In this document: in pieces, positions 8,740 to 17,133 of the stretch
Position numbering within the stretch: position 1 is the stretch's first letter
How the letters are laid out: every line of letters starts with the position of its first letter
DNA from: JADLGL01 sp963823045
GTDB lineage: Bacteria; Pseudomonadota; Alphaproteobacteria; Rhizobiales; Kaistiaceae
Direction: 5' to 3'
DNA: 64,000 nucleotides
Assembly (NCBI GenBank): GCA_963823045.1
Contig: CAWGKA010000012.1
Span: forward strand, 620,001-684,000
Program-made: the position numbers and the translations under genes
The notes under the pieces: generated by a model
Seen by the model: the letters and a program-made list of their open reading frames with translations, nothing else
What the model was told of the DNA's origin: nothing
Database searches by the model: none

Positions 8740-9674
8740 GCGGTGGTTGGCTTGCCGCTATCCTCGGGCTTGAAGACGCGGCTGCCGAGAACGTCCTCGG
8801 CCTCGATGATCGAGAGCTCCTCCGGGGCGATCGGACGATCGCTTTCGAACAAGCGGTTGGCCTGGCGCAGACGGGCGCGGTCGAGCGCGTTGCGGATCGA
8901 GCGCGCATTGGCGAAATGCGGCTGCTTGCGACGGAGCGTGATGTATTCGGCCAGTGCCTTCCTGGCGCCGTCGGACAGCTTGTAGTTCTGCTCGTCGAGC
9001 ATCTTCTCGGCGATCTGCTCGAGCTCGCGGTCGCTGTAATCGGGGAAGTCGATGTGGTGGGCGATCCGCGAGCGGAAGCCGGGGTTGGACGAGAAGAACT
9101 TCTCCATGCGGTCGGCGTAGCCGGCGACAATGACGACGAGGTCGTCGCGCTGGTTTTCCATGACCTGGAGCAGGATCTCGATCGCTTCCTGGCCGTAGTC
9201 GCGTTCGTTCTCGGGCCGGTAGAGGTAGTAGGCCTCGTCGATGAAGAGGACGCCGCCCATCGCCTTCTTCAGGACTTCCTTCGTCTTCGGCGCGGTGTGG
9301 CCGATATACTGGCCGACGAGATCGTCGCGCGTGACGGTGACGAGGTGGCCCTGGCGAATGTAGCCCAGGCGGTGGAGGAGGTCGGCCATCCGCATGGCAA
9401 CGGTCGTCTTGCCGGTGCCGGGATTGCCGGTGAAGCTCATATGCAGCGTCGGGGTCTCGTTGGCGAGGCCGAGCTTCTGGCGGGCCTTGTCGACCAGGAG
9501 GAGCGCCGCGGTTTCGCGGATGCGCTTCTTGACCGGCGCCAGGCCGATCAGATCGTCGTCGAGTTCGCGCAGGACGTCTGCGACGCCGGACTCTTCCATC
9601 TCCTTGGCGAGATCGATCGGGCCGGCAGGGGTCTCGACTTTCGTTTCCGTCGTGTCGGTGTTCTGGTCAGCCAT
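8727..9674 (-). CDS. cbbX: CbbX, AAA+ activase of red-type Rubisco
   Basis: CbbX removes inhibitory sugar phosphates from red-type Rubisco by pulling on the large subunit C-terminus, using ATP and RuBP. The 315-residue protein shows Walker A GNPGTGKTT (~res 83-91), the pore-loop region IGHTAPKTKE, Walker B VLFIDEAYYL, and the arginine-bearing NPGFRSRIAHHIDFPDY, all typical of CbbX. It follows cbbS after a 148-base gap that contains a strong hairpin, so its level may be set separately from Rubisco. Presence of CbbX agrees with the red-type sequences of CbbL and CbbS next to it. Confidence 0.95.
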   Translation of the reverse strand: MADQNTDTTETKVETPAGPIDLAKEMEESGVADVLRELDDDLIGLAPVKKRIRETAALLLVDKARQKLGLANETPTLHMSFTGNPGTGKTTVAMRMADLLHRLGYIRQGHLVTVTRDDLVGQYIGHTAPKTKEVLKKAMGGVLFIDEAYYLYRPENERDYGQEAIEILLQVMENQRDDLVVIVAGYADRMEKFFSSNPGFRSRIAHHIDFPDYSDRELEQIAEKMLDEQNYKLSDGARKALAEYITLRRKQPHFANARSIRNALDRARLRQANRLFESDRPIAPEELSIIEAEDVLGSRVFKPEDSGKPTTAAAG

Positions 9675-9779
9675 TGATCATCTTCCGTGTTGAGCACCCG
9701 CGCCCCATTGAGGCCTCCAATCGCCGGATCGGGTCTTTTGGCCCTGCGGTCTCGCTGGGCAGGCGGCGTTGGGATATAT

Positions 9780-9802
9780 GGCGGCGCCGCTGGGGCGCCG
9801 CC
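9780..9802 (-). other. Strong intergenic hairpin between cbbS and cbbX
   Basis: A perfect 9-bp GC stem (GGCGGCGCC / GGCGCCGCC) with a 5-base loop sits 20 bases after the cbbS stop and about 105 bases before the cbbX start. No T-run follows on the minus strand. Known cbb operons often show falling transcript levels after the Rubisco genes; a processing or partial-termination role here is inferred. Confidence 0.5.
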
Positions 9803-9822
9803 AGATTCGGTACGCTACAGCC

Positions 9823-10260
9823 TTAGGAGTAGCGCTCGCCTTCCGGCTTATCAGTGGCGTAGGAGCGAATGGTGTAACCCATCGACCGGCCGTTGCGCTC
9901 CTGACGCTGCAGCGTGAAGCCCGGCTCGTTTTCCGGCCGGTTGACGAGGAAGCCCATGCGCGGCGTCTCCCAGCCACGCGTGGAGTCGAACGCAGTGATG
10001 CGGATGTAGTGACGCGGAAAGGTCTTCCGGCAGGCGTTGATCTCCATCAGGATTCCGGCGGGATCCTTCAGGTCGAACATCGGCTGGCCGTACATTTCCC
10101 AGTAGGTGTTCCGCGGGTGGGGATCGTCGGTGTACTCGACGCTCACCGCCCAGCCCTGGTTGAGCGCGTACTGGATCTGCTTGGTGATCTGCTCATCGGT
10201 CAGGTCGGGCAGGAACGAGAACTGTCCCTGCGTCAGCCGATTGCCGTGATTGGTCATCAT
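9823..10260 (-). CDS. cbbS: Rubisco small subunit, form IC (red type)
   Basis: The 145-residue small subunit caps the L8S8 Rubisco octamer. Seen: TQGQFSFLPDLTDEQI at the N-terminus, GWAVSVEYTDDPHPRNTYWEMYG in the core (broken across: WEMYGQPMFDL), and a C-terminal extension after FDSTRGWETPRM that red-type small subunits use to form a beta-hairpin in the central pore. The start has two adjacent ATGs (10260 and 10257) with AGGAG ten bases before the first. It lies 31 bases after cbbL, in the usual LS order. Confidence 0.95.
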   Translation of the reverse strand: MMTNHGNRLTQGQFSFLPDLTDEQITKQIQYALNQGWAVSVEYTDDPHPRNTYWEMYGQPMFDLKDPAGILMEINACRKTFPRHYIRITAFDSTRGWETPRMGFLVNRPENEPGFTLQRQERNGRSMGYTIRSYATDKPEGERYS

Positions 10261-10291
10261 GGTCTTTGTTCTCCTAATCGGGGTTCAGGGA

Positions 10292-11789
10292 CTAGACGCT
10301 GCCGGTCGCGGTCGGCACGAAGTCCGCGGTGTCGGTGGACTCGTAGTTGAAGGTGATGTCCTTCCAGACCTCGAGGGCCGACTTCAGCGGCGAGCACCAT
10401 TTGGCGGCGGCGTTGAGGATCTCCGGACCTTCCTTCAGGTAATCGCGACCTTCGTTGCGGGCCTGGATCATCGCCTCGAGGGCAACGCGGTTGGCCACGG
10501 CGCCGGCCTGGATGCCGTCCGGGTGACCGATCGTGCCGCCACCGAACTGCAGGACGACGTCCTCGCCGAGATAGTGGATCAGCTGGTGCATCTGACCGGC
10601 ATGGATGCCGCCCGAAGCAACCGGCATGACCTTGTTGAGCGAGGCCCAATCCTGGTCGAAGAACAGGCCGTGCTCGAGGCTCATCGGCGTCTCCGGCTCG
10701 CGCAGCGTGTCGTAGAAGCCGGCGATCATCAGCGGGTCGCCTTCAAGCTTGCCGACGACGGTGCCGGCATGGATGTGGTCGACACCGGCCATGCGCATCC
10801 ACTTACAGATGACGCGGAAGTTCATGCCGTGGTTCTTCTGGCGCGAATAGGTCGAGTTGCCGGCGCGGTGGAGGTGCAAGATCATGTCGTTCTTGCGCGC
10901 CCACTTGGCCATCGACTGGATCGCGGTGTAGCCGATGACAAGGTCGATCATGACGATGACCGAACCGAGTTCCTTGGCGAACTCGGCGCGCTCATACATC
11001 TCTTCCATCGTGCCGGCGGTGACGTTCAGGTAGTGGCCCTTGACTTCGCCGGTGGCGGCAGAGGCGCGGTTGACGGCTTCCATGCAGTACAGGAAGCGGT
11101 CGCGCCAATGCATGAAGGGCTGCGAGTTGATGTTCTCGTCGTCCTTCACGAAGTCGAGGCCGCCCTTGAGCGCCTCGTAAACGACGCGGCCGTAGTTGCG
11201 GCCGGACAGGCCGAGCTTCGGCTTGGTGGTGGCGCCGAGGAGCGGACGGCCGAACTTGTCGAGGCGCTCGCGTTCGACGACGATGCCGGTGGCCGGACCC
11301 TGGAAGGTCTTGAGGTAAGCGACCGGAATGCGCATGTCCTCAAGGCGAAGGGCCTTGACCGCCTTGAAGCCGAAGACGTTGCCGATGATCGACGCGGTCA
11401 GGTTGGCGATCGAGCCCGGCTCGAACAGGTCGAGCTCATAGGCGATGTAGGCGAAGTACTGCTGATCCGTGCTTGGTGCCTTCACCGGTGTTCGGAACCG
11501 GGTCGACCTTGAACGCCTTGGCGCGATAGGTCGGCGCGTCGGTCAGGCGGTCGGTCCACACCACGGTCCAGGTTGCAGTCGAGGACTCGCCGGCGACGGC
11601 CGCGGCCGCTTCGATGGGGTCCACGCCCTTCTGTGGCGTGATGCGGAAGAGGGCCAGGATGTCGGTGTCCTTCACCGTGTAGTCCGGTTCCCAATAACCC
11701 ATCTTGGCGTAGGGGATAACGCCCGACTTGTAGCGTTCCTTGCCTTCCCCCATCGTCTTCTGGTCGCCGGGTTTCACTTCTGTAGCCAT
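10292..11789 (-). pseudogene. cbbL: Rubisco large subunit, form IC (red type), reading frame broken by +1 shift
   Basis: The large subunit fixes CO2 or O2 onto RuBP. The first ~105 residues (from ATG 11789: RYKSGVIPYAKMGYWEPDY, then ATWTVVWTDRLT) are in one frame; the rest, from DQQYFAYIAYELDLFEPGSI, is in another. Catalytic residues are intact: KPKLGLS, the carbamylated Lys in FVKDDENINS, HLHRAG and loop 6 GTVVGKLEGD. The switch lies near 11470-11500, where 19 bases separate PVPNT from DQQYF, segments that adjoin in relatives. Removing one base leaves a six-residue insertion and a 498-residue protein. Total length is 3n+1, matching one extra base. No slippery heptamer is evident, so sequencing error or true inactivation are the options. 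It lies 23 bases after cbbA. Confidence 0.9.
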
Positions 11790-11812
11790 TGTTCAGGTCT
11801 CCTTGGGGTTCT

Positions 11813-12894
11813 CTAGGCGGCGCGCGCCGGGGTGATTTTCGGATCGAGCGCACCGGACTGCGTAGCGCTTGGCCATCTCGGTCGATCGGGATGACCTTGA
11901 TCTTCGAGGCCTGGCCGGCGGCGCCGAACTGCTCGAGGCGGTCGCGGCACAGCTTTTCCATGGCGTCGAGAGCGGGCTTGAGGAACTTGCGCGGGTCGAA
12001 CTCGCTCTTGTTCTTCATCGCCACCTGGCGCATCGCGCCGGTCATGGCGAGGCGGCAATCGGTGTCGATATTCACCTTGCGCACGCCGTGCTTGATGCCG
12101 CGTACGATCTCATCGACCGGGACGCCCCAGGTCTGGGGCATCTCACCGCCGGCGGCGTTGAAGATGTCCTGCAGTTCCTGCGGCACCGACGACGAACCAT
12201 GCATCACCAGATGCGTGTTCGGCAGCTTGCGGTGGATCTCTTCGATGACGTTCATCGCAAGCACTTCGCCGTCTGGCTGGCGGGTGAACTTGTAGGCGCC
12301 ATGCGACGTACCCATCGCGATCGCGAGGGCGTCGACCTTCGTCTTGGCGACGAAATCGACGGCCTGATCGGGGTCCGTCAGCAATTGCTCCATGGAGAGC
12401 TTGCCTTCGGCGCCATGGCCGTCTTCGGCTTCGCCCTGACCGGTTTCCAGCGAGCCGAGCACGCCCAACTCACCCTCGACCGAAGCGCCGACCCAATGCG
12501 CCATCTCGGCGACGCGGGCGGTGATGCCGACATTGTAATCGTACGAAGCCGGCGTCTTGGCGTCGCCTTCGAGCGAGCCGTCCATCATCACCGACGTGAA
12601 GCCATGCTGGATCGCCGTGAGGCAGGTGGCTTCGTTGTTGCCGTGGTCCTGATGCATGACGATCGGGACGTTCGGATAGATCTCGACCAGGGCGTCGATC
12701 ATCTTCGCCAGCATGATGTCGTTGGCATAGGCACGAGCGCCGCGGCTCGCCTGGATGATGACCGGAGCGTCCACCGCGGCGGCGGCGCCGACCATGGCCA
12801 GGCCCTGTTCCATGTTGTTGATGTTGAAGGCCGGCACGCCGTAGTCATTTTCGGCGGCGTGATCCAGGAGCTGCCTCAGTGTGATGCGCGCCAT
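11813..12894 (-). pseudogene. cbbA: Fructose-bisphosphate aldolase class II, 3' end broken by two extra bases
   Basis: The Calvin cycle aldolase condenses triose phosphates to fructose- and sedoheptulose-bisphosphate. The frame from ATG 12894 holds all class II motifs: zinc ligands in VMHQDHGNN, DGSLEGD, VEGELGVLG, MHGSSSVP and VNIDTDCRLA. After KIKVIPI the frame is lost. Removing one T near 11882 and one near 11859 (plus strand) restores AEMAKRYASGALDPKI and a normal stop at 11813; the span is 3n+2, giving 359 residues, the family length. Uncorrected, translation would run through cbbL in a wrong frame to 11482. The corrected stop lies 23 bases before cbbL, as expected for the operon. Confidence 0.9.
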
Positions 12895-12942
12895 TCTCGG
12901 GTCTCCCTACCTCGGTTGGGTTCTTGTCTCTGGTGAAACGGG

Positions 12943-14949
12943 TTATGCGAGCAGCTTCGCGGCCTCGATGATCGCGTCGCTGGTGATTCCGAAATGCTTG
13001 TAGAGGTCGGGCGCCGGGCCGGAGGCGCCGAAGCTCGACATGCCAATGAACGTGTCGCCGTCGCGCAGGAAGCGATCCCAGCTCTGCTGCACGGCAGCCT
13101 CGACGGCGATCCGCGGCGCGGTGCCGAGGACTTCGTCGCGATAGGCCTTGGGCTGCTTGGCGAACAGCTCCATCGACGGCATCGAGACGACAGCTGCCGC
13201 GATGCCGGCTCCGGCGAGCGCGTCGGCAGCCTCGACGGCCAGCGACACTTCCGAGCCGGTGGCGATGATCGTCACCTGACGGTCGCCTTTCGCCTCGCGG
13301 AGGACATAACCGCCCTTGGCCGTCTTGTTCTCGCCTGCGTCGGTGCGCAAAGCGGGGAGGCCCTGGCGGGAGAGGATGAGACCGGTTGGGCCGGTCTCAT
13401 TGGCGAGCGCCGCCTCCCAGGCCTCAGCGGTTTCGATCGCATCGGCCGGACGGATGACGGTGAAGTTCGGGATGGCCCGCAGCGCCGACAGTGTCTCGAC
13501 GGGCTGATGGGTCGGGCCGTCCTCTCCGAGGCCGATAGAATCGTGCGTCAGAACGTGGATAGCGCGGACGCCCATCAGCGCCGCCAAGCGGAGGGAGGGA
13601 CGCGAATAGTCAGCGAAAACGAGGAACGTACCGCCATAAGGGATGAAGCCCTTATGCAACGCGATGCCGTTCATCGCTGCGGCCATGCCGTGCTCACGCA
13701 CGCCATAATGGATGTAGCTTGCAGCGTAATCTTCATGCGTGACCGGCTCGTGCGAGCCGATCTTGGTGCCGACCGAGCCGGTGAGGTCGGCTGAGCCGCC
13801 GAGCAGATAGGGGGCGGCGGGAATGAGGACTTCGAGCGTCTTCTGAGAAGACTGCCGGGTCGCGAGCTTCGGCTTTTCCTCGGCCCATTTGGCCTTGAGA
13901 TCGGCGAGGGCGGCGGAAGCGATGTCGGCAACATGGGCGTCCTGGCCGGCAACGAACTGAGCGCGGAGGTCGTCGGCCGTGTTGTTCAGCCGGTCTTCCC
14001 ATGCCTTGCGGGCAACGCCGCCCTGGGCGCCGATACCGCGCCATGCGGCGAGGATGGGCTCGGGCACGACGAAGGGCTCATACGGCCAGTCGAGCGCCTT
14101 GCGGGCGCCGGCGATTTCCTCGGCGCCGAGCGGCTCGCCATGGGCCTTGGAGGTGCCGGCGCGGGTCGGTGCGCCGTAGCCGATCTTGGTGCGGCAGGCG
14201 ATGAGCGACGGCTTGCCGGTCTCGCGCTCGGCGGCGATCGCCGCGGCGACAGCCTCGGCATCGTGGCCGTCGACGCGCTGTACGGACCAGCCGGCAGCCT
14301 CGAAGCGCTTCAGCTGATCCATCGACGTCGAGAGCTTGGTCGAGCCGTCGATGGAGATCTCATTGTCGTCCCACAGGACGACGAGGCGGTCCAGGACGAG
14401 ATGGCCGGCGAGATCGATCGCCTCGTGGCTGACGCCTTCCATCAGGCAGCCGTCGCCGGCGATCACATAGGTGTAGTGGTCAACGAGCTGATCACCGAAG
14501 CGGGCATTGAGCATGCGCTCGGCGAGCGCCATGCCGACCGCGGTAGCGATGCCCTGGCCGAGCGGACCGGTAGTCGTCTCGATGCCGGTGGCGTGGCCGT
14601 ATTCCGGATGACCGGCGGTCTTGGAGCCGAGCTGGCGGAAGCGCTTCAGCTCGTCGATCGTCATGTCCTCATAGCCGGTGAGGTAGAGGAGCGAATAGAG
14701 CAGCATCGAGCCGTGGCCGGCGGACAGCACGAAGCGGTCGCGGTCGGCCCAGTTCGGCGCTTTCGGGTCGAACTTCATGAAGCGCGAGAACAGGACCGTG
14801 GCGACATCGGCCATGCCCATTGGCATGCCCGGATGACCGGAATTGGCGGCCTGGACGGCATCCATCGACAGCGCTCTGATGGCGCCGGCGAGCATCTTGT
14901 CGGTGACCGCGTCGGCGGAGGAAAGGTTGGAAGGGGTACCCTGAGTCAT
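12943..14949 (-). CDS. cbbT: Transketolase
   Basis: Transketolase moves two-carbon units between sugar phosphates in RuBP regeneration, using thiamine diphosphate. The 668-residue length is standard. Seen: NSGHPGMPMGMAD near the N-terminus, the ThDP motif GDGCLMEGVSHEAIDLAG ending in DDNEIS, YIHYGVREHGMAAAMNGIA with the catalytic Glu, THDSIGLGEDGPTHQPVE, and C-terminal QSWDRFLRDGDTFIGM. It sits between cbbP and cbbA (gaps of 21 and 48 bases), so it serves the Calvin cycle, although it could also act in the pentose phosphate pathway. Confidence 0.95.
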   Translation of the reverse strand: MTQGTPSNLSSADAVTDKMLAGAIRALSMDAVQAANSGHPGMPMGMADVATVLFSRFMKFDPKAPNWADRDRFVLSAGHGSMLLYSLLYLTGYEDMTIDELKRFRQLGSKTAGHPEYGHATGIETTTGPLGQGIATAVGMALAERMLNARFGDQLVDHYTYVIAGDGCLMEGVSHEAIDLAGHLVLDRLVVLWDDNEISIDGSTKLSTSMDQLKRFEAAGWSVQRVDGHDAEAVAAAIAAERETGKPSLIACRTKIGYGAPTRAGTSKAHGEPLGAEEIAGARKALDWPYEPFVVPEPILAAWRGIGAQGGVARKAWEDRLNNTADDLRAQFVAGQDAHVADIASAALADLKAKWAEEKPKLATRQSSQKTLEVLIPAAPYLLGGSADLTGSVGTKIGSHEPVTHEDYAASYIHYGVREHGMAAAMNGIALHKGFIPYGGTFLVFADYSRPSLRLAALMGVRAIHVLTHDSIGLGEDGPTHQPVETLSALRAIPNFTVIRPADAIETAEAWEAALANETGPTGLILSRQGLPALRTDAGENKTAKGGYVLREAKGDRQVTIIATGSEVSLAVEAADALAGAGIAAAVVSMPSMELFAKQPKAYRDEVLGTAPRIAVEAAVQQSWDRFLRDGDTFIGMSSFGASGPAPDLYKHFGITSDAIIEAAKLLA

Positions 14950-14970
14950 TTGTGTGTCAGCCTCTGTGAC

Positions 14971-15846
14971 TTAAGCTGAAGCCGAGCGCTGCTCGACCAG
15001 GCCGAGGATCATCGGCGTGAGAATGAGTTGCATCGCTAAATCGAGGTAACCGCCTCGAATGACTATCGAATTCGCCCGCGACATGTAGGACTGCGGGATC
15101 ATCGACAAGAGATAAGGGAAGTCGATACCGCTCGGATTGGCCCAACGAATGACGACGATCGATTCATTCGGCGTCGGGATCGTGCGGGCGATGAACGGGT
15201 TCGACGTATCAACGACCGGCGTCCGCTGGAAATTGATGTTGGTCTGCGAGAATTGCGGGACGATGTAGTCGATATAGTCCGGCATGCGGCGCAGGATCGT
15301 GTCGGTCACCGCTTGGGTGGTGTAACCGCGCGCTTCCTTGTCGCGATGGATCTTCTGGATCCATTCGAGGTTGATGACCGGGACGACGCCGATCTTCATG
15401 TCGGCATATTGCGCAACGTTCACCTCGTCGGTGACAACGGCGCCATGCAGGCCTTCATAGAAGAGGAGGTCGGTGCCGGCAGGAAACTCCTCCCAATCGG
15501 TGAAGGTGCCGGGCGCCGAACCATAGAGTTCGGCTTCCTTGTCGTCGTGCACATAGTGCCGGGTGAGGCCGTTGCCGGTCTCGCTGTAGTTCTTGAAGGT
15601 CTCTTCGAGCTTATCGAGAATGTTGGCTTCCGGACCGAAATGGGAAAAGCGGTGATTGCCCTTCTCGGTCTCGGTCTTCATCACTTCGCGCATTTCCATG
15701 CGGTCATAGCGATGGAACGCATCGCCCTCGATGAAGGCGGCGTTGATCTTCTCGCGCCTCATGATCTCGACGAACGTCTTCTTGACGGTCGACGTGCCGG
15801 CGCCTGAAGAGCCGGTGATGGAAATGATTGGGTGGCGACGCGACAT
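14971..15846 (-). CDS. cbbP: Phosphoribulokinase
   Basis: Phosphoribulokinase makes RuBP from ribulose-5-phosphate and ATP, the step unique to the Calvin cycle besides Rubisco. The 291-residue protein is of the proteobacterial octameric type: P-loop GSSGAGTSTVKKTF at residues ~12-25, FIEGDAFHRYDR, HFGPEANILDKLEETF and YEGLHGAVVTDEVNVAQYADMKIGV (only the first part, LFYEGLHGAV, need be compared) match the family. It is the first gene of the operon; no cbbF precedes it. GGGGAG lies 11 bases and TAGGA directly before ATG 15846. Confidence 0.95.
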   Translation of the reverse strand: MSRRHPIISITGSSGAGTSTVKKTFVEIMRREKINAAFIEGDAFHRYDRMEMREVMKTETEKGNHRFSHFGPEANILDKLEETFKNYSETGNGLTRHYVHDDKEAELYGSAPGTFTDWEEFPAGTDLLFYEGLHGAVVTDEVNVAQYADMKIGVVPVINLEWIQKIHRDKEARGYTTQAVTDTILRRMPDYIDYIVPQFSQTNINFQRTPVVDTSNPFIARTIPTPNESIVVIRWANPSGIDFPYLLSMIPQSYMSRANSIVIRGGYLDLAMQLILTPMILGLVEQRSASA

Positions 15847-16185
15847 TCCTACAAAATCTCCCCACGCCGGGCCGATATCATCGGCCGGCAGCCGACAACC
15901 GGATGTCCAAAACGGCGCAATCCGAGCGGTGCAAAAGCAACCGCTCTCCTGCCCTTAATGAGGGTCAGCTTCATCAAGTCCTCCCAGGGGTATCAGGGCT
16001 CTTGTCGCGTCCCTGCTTCCCCACTTGTCCGGCTGTTTCCAGTCAGCAGCGGACACCCTCTCCGGTGGCGCATTGTTTACACGCAACGGCACACCGCACC
16101 AAACGCAGAAGCAATGTCGAGTTTCGACTGGGAGGGAAAATGAAATTATCTTGGCTCCCCGGTAAATTTCATTTAACGGTTGGTC
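15847..16185. promoter_or_regulatory. cbbP-cbbR divergent control region
   Basis: This 339-base gap separates the divergent cbbP and cbbR genes and must hold the operon promoter and CbbR sites. It contains a short palindrome at 15870-15886 (GGCCGAT/ATCGGCC, 3-base centre) in the cbbP leader and a longer one near cbbR (listed separately). Clear -35/-10 pairs were not recognised. Confidence 0.7.
16138..16174. promoter_or_regulatory. Perfect 10-bp inverted repeat before cbbR, candidate operator
   Basis: Arms AAATGAAATT (16138-16147) and AATTTCATTT (16165-16174) are perfect reverse complements separated by 17 bases, in an AT-rich patch unlike its surroundings and ending 11 bases before the cbbR start. 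LysR regulators bind dyads next to their own gene, so CbbR autoregulation is the likely use (inference). Confidence 0.5.
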
Positions 16186-17130
16186 ATGCGAAACGTTACC
16201 CTGAAGCAGCTCCGCTCGGTTGCGGCGATCATGCGCAACGGCAGAATCGTAAGCGCGGCCAAGGAGCTAAACCTCACGACCCCGGCCATCACCAGTCAGC
16301 TGAAGCTGATCGAGACGGAACTCGGGGCCAGCCTGTTTGACCGTACGCAGACCGGCATGCGGCCGACCGCCGCGGGATGGGAGGTGTTCCGCACGGCGAC
16401 GCGGGTCGAAGACCTCCTCAACGAATGCCGTGAGCGGATCGATGATCTGCAGGGCCTGAGGCACGGGACGATCACAATCGGGGTGGTGTCGACGGGCAAA
16501 TATTTCGCGCCGCAACTGATCGCGGCCTTCATGCGCGAACATCCGCATGTCGATGTGCGCCTGTCGGTGGGCAATCGCGACGCCATCGTCGAAGCGCTGC
16601 GCAGCTATCAGGTCGACCTTGCCATCATGGGCCGGCCGCCGAGCGACTTCGAAGTGGAGGCGAGAGATTTCGGCGACCATCCGCTGGTCGTGATTGCCGG
16701 TCCCGAACATCCGCTTGCAGGGGAGCGGCGCATCTCCAAGCAGGCGCTTGCGCGAGAGCGTTTCCTTATCCGCGAGGAGGGGTCGGGGACGCGAGCCGCT
16801 TATGACACCTTCTTCGAGGGCCTAGCCGTCAACGCGATGCCGACGGGCATGGAGATCGGCAGCAACGAGACCATCAAACAGTCGGTGATGGCGGGCCTCG
16901 GGATCGCGCTGATCTCAGGCCATTCGGTAGCGGTTGAACTCGAAGAGAAGCGATTGGTGACGCTCGACGTCCCGGGCCTGCCGATCATGCGCCACTGGTA
17001 TCTCGTGCGCAGGGCCGATCGATCGGAATCGAGCGCCGCGAGCGCGTTCTCGGACTATCTGGCGGAGCGAGGCACGGGCTTCCTGCCGTCGATCGGGCCA
17101 GCGGCGTCGCCGCGGGCCGGAGCAGCCTAG
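16186..17130 (+). CDS. cbbR: CbbR, LysR-type activator of the Calvin cycle operon
   Basis: The 314-residue protein has the LysR DNA-binding domain (KQLRSVAAIMRNGRIVSAAKEL, broken: VSAAKELNLTTPAITSQLKLIE) and an effector domain with the CbbR hallmark SNETIKQSVMAGLGIALISGH near residues 225-245. CbbR proteins sense RuBP, NADPH or ATP in different species and activate the cbb promoter; the ligand here is unknown. Its divergent position from cbbP is the classical arrangement. ATG 16186 is preferred over an upstream TTG at 16180. The DUF4340 gene on the other strand ends three bases after its stop. Confidence 0.93.
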   Translation: MRNVTLKQLRSVAAIMRNGRIVSAAKELNLTTPAITSQLKLIETELGASLFDRTQTGMRPTAAGWEVFRTATRVEDLLNECRERIDDLQGLRHGTITIGVVSTGKYFAPQLIAAFMREHPHVDVRLSVGNRDAIVEALRSYQVDLAIMGRPPSDFEVEARDFGDHPLVVIAGPEHPLAGERRISKQALARERFLIREEGSGTRAAYDTFFEGLAVNAMPTGMEIGSNETIKQSVMAGLGIALISGHSVAVELEEKRLVTLDVPGLPIMRHWYLVRRADRSESSAASAFSDYLAERGTGFLPSIGPAASPRAGAA

Positions 17131-17133
17131 GCC

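Noticed and set aside
11436..11500. Programmed frameshifting in cbbL
   Set aside because: No slippery heptamer or downstream pseudoknot was evident, and Rubisco is not known to use it; an extra base explains the data.
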